DNA from: CAVTHK01 sp964552235 | GTDB taxonomy: Bacteria; Spirochaetota; Spirochaetia; SZUA-6; CAVTHK01 | Reading direction: 5' to 3' | Length of the DNA: 64,000 nucleotides | Assembly (NCBI GenBank): GCA_964552235.1 | Contig: CAZKGO010000002.1 | Location: forward strand, 42,058 to 106,057 | In this document: positions 50,956-59,702 of the stretch, piece by piece | How positions within the stretch are numbered: position 1 is the stretch's first letter | Layout: each line of letters starts with the position of its first letter | Made by a program: the position numbers and the translations under genes | Notes under the pieces: generated by a model | Seen by the model: the letters and a program-made list of their open reading frames with translations, nothing else | What the model was told of the DNA's origin: nothing | Database searches by the model: none

Positions 50956-51438
50956 ATGCAGATCGAGGCCGTGACGCTCAAGTATCCCGAGGGGTGCAAC
51001 ATCATCGTGGGGCAGGCGCACTTCATCAAGACCGTTGAGGATCTCTCGGAGATCGCCGTTTCTTCGGTGCCGGGAATCGAGTTCGGGCTTGCGTTCTGTG
51101 AGTCGTCGGGGCCGTGCCTCGTGCGCACGGAGGGCAACGCCCCCGACCTGGTCGAGGACGCGGTCGCCTGCGCCCGGGCTGTCGGCGCGGGGCACACGTT
51201 CTTCCTGCTGCTGCGCAAGGCTTTCCCGATCAACCTGCTGAATGCGATCAAGGGCTGCCAGGAGGTGTGCCGCGTGTTCTGCGCGACGGCCAACCCGCTG
51301 CAGGTGCTGGTGGCGCGCGGCGAGCAGGGCGCCGGAATCGTGGGCGTGATCGACGGCCTGGCCCCGCGGGGCGTCGAGAGCGACAAGGACAAGCAGGAGC
51401 GCAAAGCGCTGCTGCGCCGCTTCGGCTACAAGTACTGA
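50956..51438 (+). CDS. Adenosine-specific kinase family protein
   Basis: This 160-residue protein matches the small adenosine-specific kinase family (PF04008) known from archaea and some bacteria, with YPEGCNIIVGQAHFIKTVED, GIEFGLAFCESSGPCLVR and a final GVIDGLAPRGVE. The activity is based on one archaeal member, so the role here is open. GGGGAGG precedes the ATG at 50956. pgi follows by 15 bp, so the two are likely one operon. Confidence 0.85.
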   Translation: MQIEAVTLKYPEGCNIIVGQAHFIKTVEDLSEIAVSSVPGIEFGLAFCESSGPCLVRTEGNAPDLVEDAVACARAVGAGHTFFLLLRKAFPINLLNAIKGCQEVCRVFCATANPLQVLVARGEQGAGIVGVIDGLAPRGVESDKDKQERKALLRRFGYKY

Positions 51439-51453
51439 AGGCGGAGGGCGGCC

Positions 51454-53103
51454 ATGATCACCGCGACCAGGGAGTGGAAGGACCTGGAACGCCACTACGC
51501 CGTCGCCCGCGGCTGGCGCATGCGGGACCTGTTCGCCGCCGACCCCGAGCGCGGCCGCAGGTTCGTGATCGAGGCGTGCGGCCTCTACCTCGACTACAGC
51601 AAGAACATCGCCACCGAGGAGACGATGCGGCTGCTGCGTGCCCTGGCCGAGGCCGCCGGCTGGACTCGGATGCGCGACGCGATGTACGCCGGAGAGAAGA
51701 TCAACGTCACCGAGGGACGGGCCGTGCTGCACGTGGCGCTGCGCAACCTCTCGGGGGCGCCGATCATGGTCGACGGCGTGGACGTGATGCCCGGGGTGCG
51801 GGACGTGCTCTCGCGCATGCGGCGCTTCAGCGAGCGGGTACGCAGCGGCGAGTGGAAGGGCCACACGGGAAGGCCGATCCGCTCGATCGTGAACATCGGC
51901 ATCGGCGGCTCGGACCTGGGGCCGGCGATGGTCACCGAGGCGCTCAAGCCCTACGCCGACGGCCCCGTGCCGCACTTCGTCTCCAACGTGGACGGCACCC
52001 ACATCACCGAGGTCCTCAAGCGGGTCGACCTCGAGGAGACGCTCTTTATCGTCGCCTCCAAGACTTTCACGACGCAGGAGACGATGACCAACGCCGGGAC
52101 CGCGCGACAGCGGCTGCTCGAGCGCTTTGGCGGCGCGCGCGAGGCCGTGGGCCGTCACTTTGTCGCGGTGTCGACCAACGCGAAGGCGGTGAGCGCCTTC
52201 GGCATCGACGTGGAGAACATGTTCGGCTTCTGGGACTGGGTCGGCGGCCGCTATTCGCTGTGGTCGGCGATCGGCCTGCCGATCGTGCTCGCCATCGGCT
52301 ACGAGCGCTTCGAGGAGCTGCTCGCCGGCGCGCACCAGATGGACGCCCACTTCCGCGACGCTCCGGCGGAGGGCAACCTTCCCCTGACCCTGGCCCTGCT
52401 CGGAGTCTGGTACAACAATTTTTTTGGAGCGCAGAGCCACGGCCTGATGCCCTACGACCAGTACCTGCACCGCTTTGCCGCCTACTTCCAGCAGGGCGAC
52501 ATGGAGTCCAACGGCAAGAGCGTCGATCGCGAGGGCCGCCCGGTCGAGTGGCAGACCGGCCCGATCGTGTGGGGCGAGCCCGGCACCAACGGGCAGCACG
52601 CCTTTTTCCAGCTGATCCACCAGGGGACCAAGCTCGTTCCCTGCGACTTTCTCGCGCCCGCGCGGTCGCAGAACCCGATCGGCGACCATCACCGCAAGCT
52701 GCTCGCCAACTTCTTCGCCCAGACCGAGGCGCTCATGAAGGGCAGGAGCGCCGCTGAGGTGGAGGCGGAGATGCGCGCCGGCGGCGCATCGGAGGCGCAG
52801 ATACGCGCCCTCGTTGCGCACAGGACGTTCGCGGGCAACCGGCCCACCAACACGATCCTCTTCGAGCGCCTGACGCCGCGAATCCTCGGCTCGCTGATCG
52901 CGCTCTACGAGCACAAGATCTTCGTCCAGGGCGTCATCTGGAACGTGAACAGCTTCGACCAGTGGGGCGTGGAGCTCGGCAAGCAGCTGGCGGGCGCCAT
53001 TCTCGCCGAACTGGAGCGGGGCGAGCGGGGCGAGGCGGTGCGGCTCGATCACGACAGCTCGACCAACACCCTGATCCGCTGGTACCTGGCGAACAGGGGT
53101 TGA
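51454..53103 (+). CDS. pgi: Glucose-6-phosphate isomerase
   Basis: This 549-residue enzyme interconverts glucose-6-phosphate and fructose-6-phosphate. Family signatures are NIGIGGSDLGPAMV, FVSNVDGTHI, VASKTFTTQET, the catalytic GEPGTNGQHAFFQLIHQG and VNSFDQWGVELGK. Its length equals that of the E. coli enzyme class. The start ATG has GGAGGG-like sequence upstream. It links the glucosidase and sugar import to glycolysis. Confidence 0.97.
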   Translation: MITATREWKDLERHYAVARGWRMRDLFAADPERGRRFVIEACGLYLDYSKNIATEETMRLLRALAEAAGWTRMRDAMYAGEKINVTEGRAVLHVALRNLSGAPIMVDGVDVMPGVRDVLSRMRRFSERVRSGEWKGHTGRPIRSIVNIGIGGSDLGPAMVTEALKPYADGPVPHFVSNVDGTHITEVLKRVDLEETLFIVASKTFTTQETMTNAGTARQRLLERFGGAREAVGRHFVAVSTNAKAVSAFGIDVENMFGFWDWVGGRYSLWSAIGLPIVLAIGYERFEELLAGAHQMDAHFRDAPAEGNLPLTLALLGVWYNNFFGAQSHGLMPYDQYLHRFAAYFQQGDMESNGKSVDREGRPVEWQTGPIVWGEPGTNGQHAFFQLIHQGTKLVPCDFLAPARSQNPIGDHHRKLLANFFAQTEALMKGRSAAEVEAEMRAGGASEAQIRALVAHRTFAGNRPTNTILFERLTPRILGSLIALYEHKIFVQGVIWNVNSFDQWGVELGKQLAGAILAELERGERGEAVRLDHDSSTNTLIRWYLANRG

Positions 53104-53152
53104 ACCGTCGCCGGATGCGCGCCCTGCGCTCCTTCGGCCGCGGAAAAAGAGG

Positions 53153-53182
53153 TTGATAACGGCGACCGGCGGTGGGTATAAT
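53153..53182 (+). promoter_or_regulatory. Strong promoter upstream of the secreted protein gene
   Basis: TTGATA (53153-53158) and a consensus TATAAT (53177-53182) are 18 bp apart. The leader is about 47 nt long and contains a hairpin. Confidence 0.75.
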
Positions 53183-53200
53183 CGTGGGTGAGTCCGGATG

Positions 53201-53220
53201 ACGGCGGCCCGCGCCGCCGT
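53201..53220 (+). other. Hairpin in the leader of the secreted protein gene
   Basis: ACGGCGG and CCGCCGT form a perfect 7-bp stem with a 6-nt loop. It ends 5 nt before the GGAGG site (53226-53230). It could protect the transcript or affect translation. Confidence 0.45.
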
Positions 53221-53235
53221 GCGACGGAGGAGTGA

Positions 53236-53640
53236 ATGAGAAGATACGTGCTCGGCGCGATCCTGCTGGCGCTCGGCGCCTCGCTGTTCGCCCAGAACCA
53301 GGCGGCAGACGCCGAGAGCATCTACGTGCGCACGATGCCGATCATCAAGATCTACACCCACCAGCTAGGCTACAAGGTCTACTACCTGACCGACAGCGGC
53401 AAGACCGCCTCGTTCTACGCGCCGGTGGAGTGGTTCAACCAGGCCGGCGGCAAGGGATCGATGATCTACGGCCTGGGCGCCCAGTACCCGTACCTGTCGG
53501 TCTACTGGGTGGACAGGAAGTTCAGCCACGTCAAGCTCTACGTGATCGAGAGCATGCTGTCGGACACGTGGGGCGTGCTCAAGGAGCCGCCATCGCAGAT
53601 CGCCGACAAGTTCAAGGTCGAAGAGCTCGAGCTCGAGTAG
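53236..53640 (+). CDS. Small secreted protein of unknown function
   Basis: This 134-residue protein has a signal peptide (MRRYVLGAILLALGASLFAQ). The mature part begins with YVRTMPIIKIYTHQLGYKVY, and several Tyr/Trp-rich beta strands follow. I have an impression that similar proteins exist in treponemes, but I cannot name a family. Its strong promoter and structured leader suggest high expression. It stands between pgi and the DHH gene. Confidence 0.78.
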   Translation: MRRYVLGAILLALGASLFAQNQAADAESIYVRTMPIIKIYTHQLGYKVYYLTDSGKTASFYAPVEWFNQAGGKGSMIYGLGAQYPYLSVYWVDRKFSHVKLYVIESMLSDTWGVLKEPPSQIADKFKVEELELE

Positions 53641-53660
53641 CGACCGATCCCGTCTGTTGC

Positions 53661-53682
53661 GCCGGCCTGACGGAAGGCCGGC
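53661..53682 (+). terminator. Hairpin after the secreted protein gene
   Basis: GCCGGCCT and AGGCCGGC form a perfect 8-bp stem with a 6-nt loop, 20 bp after the stop. No T-run follows, and the next gene starts 12 nt later, so it may attenuate rather than end transcription. Confidence 0.45.
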
Positions 53683-53694
53683 CCAGGAAAGCTC

Positions 53695-54654
53695 TTGACT
53701 GATCCCCGGCTCTTCATCGAGGCCCACCGGCACTTCCTGCTCCTCGGCCACGCGGACCCCGACGCCGACTGCCTCGGCGCGCAGCTGGTGCTGCGCTCCT
53801 GGCTGCGGCGGACGGGCAGGAGCGCGGTGTGCCTCTCCGACGGCCCCTTCGAGCGGCCGGAGATACGCGAGCTCGCGCGCGAGTTCCTGCAGGCCCTGCC
53901 CGGCGGCGAGACCCCGGAGGCAACGGCCGCGATCCTCGTGGACTGCTCGAGCCTCGAGCGCGCCGGCGGGGTGGGACGGCTGGCGGACAAGATGCCGACG
54001 CTCGTCATCGACCACCACGCCTCGGGCGAGCAGTTCGGCGATGTGCGAATGGTCGACCCGCAGGCGGCGTCCACGACGGTGCTCGTTCTGCGCCTCATCG
54101 AATCGTTCGGCATGCGGCCGACCCGGGACGAGGCGCAGCAGCTGCTGCTCGGCTTCTGCACCGACACCGGCTTCTTTCGCCACCTCGACGACCGGGGCGC
54201 CGCCGCCCTGCGCGAGGCGGCGAGGCTGCTCGATCACGGCGCCTCGCCGCAGCGGTCGTTCGACGACATTTACGGCGGCCGCAGCCTGGCGCAGACGCGG
54301 CTGTTCGGACGGCTGCTCGACCGCACCGAAAGCCACGCGGGCGGGCGCATCCTGCTCACCTGGGTGACGCAGGCCGACGTGCGCGAGACCGGCGGCAGCG
54401 CTCGCGGGCTGAACGAGGTCTACCAGTACCTGCAGATGGTGGGCGGCTGCGAGGTGGTGGTGCTCATCAAGGAAGACAGCCCGACGGAGCGCTCGGTGAG
54501 CCTGCGCTCGAGCGACGACTACGACGTGGGCGCCGTGGCCAAGTCCATGGGCGGAGGCGGCCACAGGCCCGCCGCGGGCTACACCACCGGGGAGTCGGTC
54601 GCCGAGGCGCGGGCCCGCATTCTCGCGCGGCTGCTGCCCGACTTTCCGTCCTGA
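53695..54654 (+). CDS. DHH/DHHA1 phosphoesterase (NrnA-like)
   Basis: This 319-residue enzyme has DHH motifs LGHADPDADCLG, VDCS, IDHHAS and FCTDTGFF, and a DHHA1 motif GGGGHRPAAG near the end. NrnA-type members degrade short RNA oligonucleotides or dephosphorylate 3'-phosphoadenosine phosphate; some cleave cyclic dinucleotides. The start is TTG at 53695 after a weak AGGA site; no better start is visible. The 3' end overlaps the convergent DJ-1 gene by 76 bp. Confidence 0.9.
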   Translation: MTDPRLFIEAHRHFLLLGHADPDADCLGAQLVLRSWLRRTGRSAVCLSDGPFERPEIRELAREFLQALPGGETPEATAAILVDCSSLERAGGVGRLADKMPTLVIDHHASGEQFGDVRMVDPQAASTTVLVLRLIESFGMRPTRDEAQQLLLGFCTDTGFFRHLDDRGAAALREAARLLDHGASPQRSFDDIYGGRSLAQTRLFGRLLDRTESHAGGRILLTWVTQADVRETGGSARGLNEVYQYLQMVGGCEVVVLIKEDSPTERSVSLRSSDDYDVGAVAKSMGGGGHRPAAGYTTGESVAEARARILARLLPDFPS

Positions 54655-55259
54655 GCCGAAGCAGGCAAGCCGAAAGGCGCGGCCCCGCCCCTGTACTCCA
54701 TGTAGTCGGCGACGCGGCGGGCGCAGGCCTCGCCGTAGAGCCTGGCTGCGACGTGCAGCGACATGTCGATTCCCGCCGAAATGCCTCCCGAGGCGATGAC
54801 GCGCCCGTTGTCGACGAATCGGGCCTCCGCGTCGACGCGTGCTCCCGGCGCCAGATCGGCCAGGAGGCGCAGCGCCGAGCGGTGGGTGGTGGCGGCGAGG
54901 CCCTCGAGGAGGCCCGCCCGGGCGAGGATCAGGGCGCCGGTGCACACGGAGAGAACCAGCTCGGCCCGAGCCGCCGCGCGGCGCACCCACGAGATCGCGG
55001 CCTCGCTGCGCATCTGGGCCCTCGAGCCATCCCCGCCCGGGACCACGAGCACGTGCGGGGCCGGAGCGTCGGCGGCGGAGTGCCGCGGCTGAAACACGAG
55101 GCCGTTGCGCGCCCGGATCGGCTCGCCGTCGAGGCTCACCGTGCACACGCGCAGCAGCTGCCCGCTGTTGAGCTCGTTGGCCACGGAAAAGACCTCGAAG
55201 GGCCCGCAGAAGTCCAGTACCTCGACGTCGTCGTACACGTAGATCACGACGTTCCTCAC
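54579..55259 (-). CDS. DJ-1/PfpI-family protein
   Basis: This 226-residue protein has the class I glutamine amidotransferase-like fold with the nucleophile elbow VCTGALILARAGLL and an early glutamate in DFCGPFEVF. Close relatives are isonitrile hydratases and the ligand domains of some AraC-like regulators; no DNA-binding part is present here. The start is GTG. The normal end is near YMEYRGGAAPFGLP. The last ~25 residues are the antisense of the DHH gene and look like read-through. Confidence 0.85.
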   Translation of the reverse strand: MRNVVIYVYDDVEVLDFCGPFEVFSVANELNSGQLLRVCTVSLDGEPIRARNGLVFQPRHSAADAPAPHVLVVPGGDGSRAQMRSEAAISWVRRAAARAELVLSVCTGALILARAGLLEGLAATTHRSALRLLADLAPGARVDAEARFVDNGRVIASGGISAGIDMSLHVAARLYGEACARRVADYMEYRGGAAPFGLPASAQDGKSGSSRARMRARASATDSPVV

Positions 55260-55270
55260 GAGGGCCTCCC

Positions 55271-56131
55271 CTACGGATGAAAGATGATCGTGCGGTTGTT
55301 GTGGACGATGATGCGGCGCTGCAGGTGAGCCTGCACCGCGTTCAGCAGAACGCGCCGTTCGAGGTCGCGGCCCCGCTCGATCATCTCGGCGACGGAGTGC
55401 TGGTGCGACACCGAGATCACGTCCTGGTCGATGATCGGCCCGTCGTCGAGGCTTTCGGTCACGTAGTGAGCGGTGGCGCCGATGATCTTGACTCCCCTTT
55501 CCCAGGCGCGGTGGTAGGGCTGCGATCCCTTGAACGCGGGCAGGAACCCGTGGTGGATGTTGATGATGCGGCCCGTGTGCTCGGCCACGAAGGAGGGGCT
55601 CAGGACCTGCATGTAGCGTGCGAGGACCACGAGGTCGATCGCCTGCTGCCGCAGCAGGTCCCGGACCGCCTGCTCCTGCTCGGCCCTGGTCTCCGGAGTG
55701 ACCGGCAGGTGGTGAAAGGGCAGGCCGAAACCCTCCGCAATGGGCCGCAGCGTGTCGTGGTTGCCCACCACCACCCTCACCTCGCCGTCGAGGTCGCCCG
55801 AGCGGTGCTTCAGCAGCAGCTCCCAGAGGCAGGCGTCCTCCCGGCTGACCAGGATGGCGATGCGCTGGACCACCCGGGGCTCGTGCAGCGACATGCGGGC
55901 GTCGAGCTCCGCGGCGAGAGCGGCCGCCCGGGCGCGGAACTCCTGTTCGCCGACGCTGATCGCCGAAACGTCGGCCTGAATCCGCATAAAGAACTGCCCC
56001 GTGCCCTCGACGTGCTGCTCGAGGCTCAGGACGTTGGCGTTGAGGCTGTAGAGAAGCATTGTGGTGCGGGCGACGATGCCCGTCTGGTCCGGGCAGGTCA
56101 TCAGGAGGATGATCTGATCCACGGCGGCCAC
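55271..56131 (-). CDS. purU: Formyltetrahydrofolate deformylase
   Basis: This 286-residue enzyme has an N-terminal ACT domain (LLMTCPDQTGIVARTTMLLY) and a C-terminal formyltransferase fold with the catalytic Asn/His in NIHHGFLPAFKGSQPYH and an Asp in ESLDDGPIIDQD. It releases formate from 10-formyltetrahydrofolate, balancing one-carbon units or feeding PurT. The start is GTG. It lies 11 bp before the DJ-1 gene on the same strand. Confidence 0.95.
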   Translation of the reverse strand: MAAVDQIILLMTCPDQTGIVARTTMLLYSLNANVLSLEQHVEGTGQFFMRIQADVSAISVGEQEFRARAAALAAELDARMSLHEPRVVQRIAILVSREDACLWELLLKHRSGDLDGEVRVVVGNHDTLRPIAEGFGLPFHHLPVTPETRAEQEQAVRDLLRQQAIDLVVLARYMQVLSPSFVAEHTGRIINIHHGFLPAFKGSQPYHRAWERGVKIIGATAHYVTESLDDGPIIDQDVISVSHQHSVAEMIERGRDLERRVLLNAVQAHLQRRIIVHNNRTIIFHP

Positions 56132-56186
56132 GCTACCCGCCGCGCGGCCCGGCGGTCAAGGAGGCCCGGCCGGCGGCGCGCACGCC

Positions 56187-56462
56187 TCAGCCGATCTCGA
56201 AGAGCCGGATGCCCTCGTCGGGAAACAGCTTCTTGATCTCGGCGATCGCCTCGCGTATCTGGTGGGCCTCCTCCTCCTCGCAGTAGACGATCAGGACAAA
56301 GTTCTCCTCGGGCCAGACCGCGTCGCCCTGTCGCGGGCCCGAGTTGCCGACCCCGTGGGCGATCGGTATCCGGGTGTGATGCTTTGCAGCGCCGCGCACG
56401 CGGAGGGCTTCCATGATGTCGGCCTCGACCGACTTGTTGGCCACGATCTCGATCCGTCTCAT
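56187..56462 (-). CDS. PII-like protein linked to RND transporter (PG0541 type)
   Basis: This 91-residue protein has a ferredoxin-like PII fold (RRIEIVANKSVEADIMEALR and ENFVLIVYCEEEEAHQI). Small PII-like proteins of the PG0541 group follow RND pumps in Bacteroidetes and spirochaetes. The uridylylated tyrosine loop of true PII is absent. Its ATG overlaps the pump stop (ATGA). It may bind a nucleotide or metal and regulate the pump. Confidence 0.83.
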   Translation of the reverse strand: MRRIEIVANKSVEADIMEALRVRGAAKHHTRIPIAHGVGNSGPRQGDAVWPEENFVLIVYCEEEEAHQIREAIAEIKKLFPDEGIRLFEIG

Positions 56463-59400
56463 GTCCGCGCCTCCTGCAGCCGCCTCTGGCGGATCTTCTG
56501 CCTGCGGGCCGCCGCGCGAGCGAGGCGCTTTTCCGAAAGCTGATTGAAGATCGAGTAGATGACCGGAACCAGGAAGAGGGTCAGCAACGCGCTCGCCGCC
56601 ATCCCGCCGAGGACGGTCTTGCCGATCGGCTGCACGAGGCTCGCGCCCTCGCCCTGGACAAAGGCCAGCGGCAGCAGCCCCAGGATCGTGGTGAGGCTCG
56701 TCATGAGGACGGGGCGCAGCCTGTTGCCGCCGGCCTCGACGCAGGCCTCGAAGATGCCCATGCCGCGCTTGCGCAGCAGGTTGGTGTAGTCCACGAGCAC
56801 GATTCCGTTGTTCACGACGATGCCCACCAGCACCACCACGCCGACCGCCGTAAAGAGGCTCATGCGGTCATCGGTGGCGATGTGGATGAGCAGGATTCCG
56901 ATCGAGCTGACCGGGATCGTGAACAGCACGATAAAGGGGTCGAGAAAGCTCTCGAACTGGGCCGCCATGATCCCGAAGACCAGCGCCACCGCAATGAGCA
57001 GGATGTAGATGAGCTGCGTTCCGTAGTCGAGCAGCTGCTGGTAGTCGCCCGAGTACTCGATGGTCACGTCGTCGCTCGCCGGGATCTGCGAGGCGATCAG
57101 CGCGCGAACCTTCGTCTCGATCTCGTTGATCTTGGCGCCCGGCACGGTCCCCGCCGTCACGTGGATCACGCGGGTCTGGTTCTCCCGCCGGATGCTCGTC
57201 GGCCCCGTCGACCGCGCGAGCGTGGCGAAGCTGGCCACCGGGATGCGGTCCCCGGCGGGATTGACTACGAACACGCGGTCGAGGTCGGGCAGCTCGTCGC
57301 GGTCCTCGGCGGCGAGGATCGCGAGCACGTCGTACTCCGTGCCGCTTTCGCGGAAGGTGGTGGCCACCGTTCCGTCGATGTTGGCCCGTATCTCCTGGCC
57401 GATCGTGGCGATGTTGAGCCCGAGGGCCGAGGCCTTGGCCCGGTCGATGACGATCTCGATCTGCGGAAGCCCCTCCGAAAAGTCCGTCGTCGGCTCGACG
57501 GCGTCAGGAATCTGGGCCTTGAGCAGCTCCGCGATGCGGGTCGCGATCTCGCGTCCCCGCTCCAGGTCATCGGTCTTGACCAGCACGTCGATCGGCTTGG
57601 CGGAGCCCATGCCCCCACCGCCCTGTTGGAACGAGAACTTGACCGAGGGGAAGTCGTTGAAGTGGCGGCGCAGCTTGGCTTCGACGTCGTGGGAGGTGTC
57701 GATCCGCTTCCCGTAGGTCGGAAGCGTGATCGTCATGCTGCCCTTGTGAGTGACGGCGGAACCGAGGAAGCCGAAAAAGCTCCGCTCGCCGGCGTTGGTG
57801 ACGATCTTCTCGTAGCCCTTGACCTCCCTGCGCACGAGGTTCTCGACCTGGTCGAGGGTGGCCCGCGTGATGTCCAGCCGGGTGCCGATCGGCAGCTCGA
57901 CGTTCAGCGTGACCGTGTCCTGCTCGGCCCTCGGCAGCAGCTCGAATCCGGCCACGGGGATGAGGAAGAGCGTGCCGACAAAGACGGCGATCACCACGAG
58001 GATCGTCAGCGGCCGGTGGCGGAGCACGAAGGCGAGGGCTCGCTTGTAGGCGTTCTCCATGCCGAGGTAGACCCGCTCCATGGCGGCGTCGAGCCGGCCG
58101 ATCCACCCCCTGAGCGGCTCCTCGATGCGCGAGCGGATCGGCAGGTAGCGGCTGGCCAGGACGGGAACCAGAAAGATGGCCACGGCCAGCGACGTCGCCA
58201 GCGAGATCACCACCGTGAAGGCGAGGCTGCTGAACAGCTCGCCGACGAACCCCAGCTCGCTGCGGAACAGGGCCAGCGGCGCGAACACGGAGATGGTCGT
58301 GAACGTGGAGGCCGAGATCGCCATCATCATTTCGCGGCTGCCCAGGATCGCGGCCGTGGTGAGCTTGGCCCCCTTTTCGCGGTACCGGTAGATGTTCTCC
58401 AGGATCACGATCGAGTTGTCGACGAGCATGCCGATGCCGAGCGCCAGGCCGGCGAGCGTCATGACGTTCAGGGTCAGGCCGGCGAAGTACATGAGCATGA
58501 GCGTGACCACGATCGAGATGGGGATCGAGAGGCCGATGATCGTCGTCGACTTGAGGCTGCGCAGGAAGATGAACAGGATCAGCACCGCCAGCACGGCGCC
58601 GGAGATGGCGTTGGTTGACACCTCGGCGAGGGAGTTGCGGATGATCGTCGTCGTGTCCTGCAGCACGGTCACTTCGACGCCTGCGGGCACTTCGTCGTTG
58701 ATCCGCTCCAGGCGCTTGATCACGTTGTCGGCCGTGCGGACCGAGTTGGTGCCGCTCTGCTTCTGCACGACCACGTAGACGCCGGGCCTCCCGTTGATGA
58801 TGACGCTGGTCTCCTCCTTCTTGAACCCGTCGTAGACGTTAGCGATGTCGCGCAGCAGGACCACGGAGGAGCCGTCGGGCGCCGGCCGCCCGGGCGCCGG
58901 AGCCACGCCCCTGTAGGCGACGACGGTGTTCCTGATCTGCTCGATGTCGGTGTACTCGCCGGCCGTGCGCACCAGGAAGTTGCGGCTGCCCTCGGTGATC
59001 GTGCCCGCGCTCACCTGCACGTTCTGCGCCCGCAGCATCTGGGCGACCTGCGAGAGCGTGAGGTTGTAGGCCTCGAGGCGGTTCTGCGGGATCTCGACCA
59101 TGACCGCCCGCTCGCGGCCGCCGCTGACGCTGGCGAGGGCGACCCCCTCGACCTGCTCGATGCGGGGCTGCACGACGTTCTCGCCGATGAGGCGCAGCTC
59201 CTCGGGAGTGCGGTTGCCGGTGATGGTGAGGAACAGGATCGGCACCAGGGAGGGATCGAACTTGAAGATCTGCGGCGTCGTGGCCTCGGAGGGCAGCAGC
59301 GATCGCACGAACTCCAGCTTGTCGCGCACGTCGTTGGGCGCCTCGTTCATGTCGGTGCCCCAGACGAACTGCAGCATGATCATGCTGGTGCCCTCTGAGG

Positions 59401-59650
59401 ACACCGAGGTCAGCTTGTCGATGTTGCTGACGTTGCTGAGGGCCCCTTCCATCGGCCGGGTGATCGTCTTCTCGATTTCCTGCGGTCCTGAGCCGGCATA
59501 GTTCGTGAAGATCATCAGGACCGGCGGACTGATCTCGGGATACAGGTCGATGGCCAGGCGCGTCGAGGCGTAGAACCCCAGCCCGACCAGCAAGGCAAAG
59601 AACACGATGAGGGTCGTCGGGCGACCCACGACTGTCTTGACTACGCTCAT
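56459..59650 (-). CDS. RND-family efflux transporter
   Basis: This 1063-residue inner-membrane pump has 12 membrane segments and two large periplasmic loops. The fourth segment contains GIGMLVDNSIVILENIYR, whose aspartate is the likely proton relay; the usual second aspartate is Asn. The start VVGRPTTLIVFFALLVGLG is typical. It works with the adaptor and TolC-like channel encoded upstream in the same operon. Substrates could be drugs, lipids or fatty acids. Confidence 0.94.
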   Translation of the reverse strand: MSVVKTVVGRPTTLIVFFALLVGLGFYASTRLAIDLYPEISPPVLMIFTNYAGSGPQEIEKTITRPMEGALSNVSNIDKLTSVSSEGTSMIMLQFVWGTDMNEAPNDVRDKLEFVRSLLPSEATTPQIFKFDPSLVPILFLTITGNRTPEELRLIGENVVQPRIEQVEGVALASVSGGRERAVMVEIPQNRLEAYNLTLSQVAQMLRAQNVQVSAGTITEGSRNFLVRTAGEYTDIEQIRNTVVAYRGVAPAPGRPAPDGSSVVLLRDIANVYDGFKKEETSVIINGRPGVYVVVQKQSGTNSVRTADNVIKRLERINDEVPAGVEVTVLQDTTTIIRNSLAEVSTNAISGAVLAVLILFIFLRSLKSTTIIGLSIPISIVVTLMLMYFAGLTLNVMTLAGLALGIGMLVDNSIVILENIYRYREKGAKLTTAAILGSREMMMAISASTFTTISVFAPLALFRSELGFVGELFSSLAFTVVISLATSLAVAIFLVPVLASRYLPIRSRIEEPLRGWIGRLDAAMERVYLGMENAYKRALAFVLRHRPLTILVVIAVFVGTLFLIPVAGFELLPRAEQDTVTLNVELPIGTRLDITRATLDQVENLVRREVKGYEKIVTNAGERSFFGFLGSAVTHKGSMTITLPTYGKRIDTSHDVEAKLRRHFNDFPSVKFSFQQGGGGMGSAKPIDVLVKTDDLERGREIATRIAELLKAQIPDAVEPTTDFSEGLPQIEIVIDRAKASALGLNIATIGQEIRANIDGTVATTFRESGTEYDVLAILAAEDRDELPDLDRVFVVNPAGDRIPVASFATLARSTGPTSIRRENQTRVIHVTAGTVPGAKINEIETKVRALIASQIPASDDVTIEYSGDYQQLLDYGTQLIYILLIAVALVFGIMAAQFESFLDPFIVLFTIPVSSIGILLIHIATDDRMSLFTAVGVVVLVGIVVNNGIVLVDYTNLLRKRGMGIFEACVEAGGNRLRPVLMTSLTTILGLLPLAFVQGEGASLVQPIGKTVLGGMAASALLTLFLVPVIYSIFNQLSEKRLARAAARRQKIRQRRLQEART

Positions 59651-59702
59651 GCTGTTTCTCCTGCAGGAGGCAGGGCCGCCTCCGACGGCGGCCGCGCTCC
59701 GC

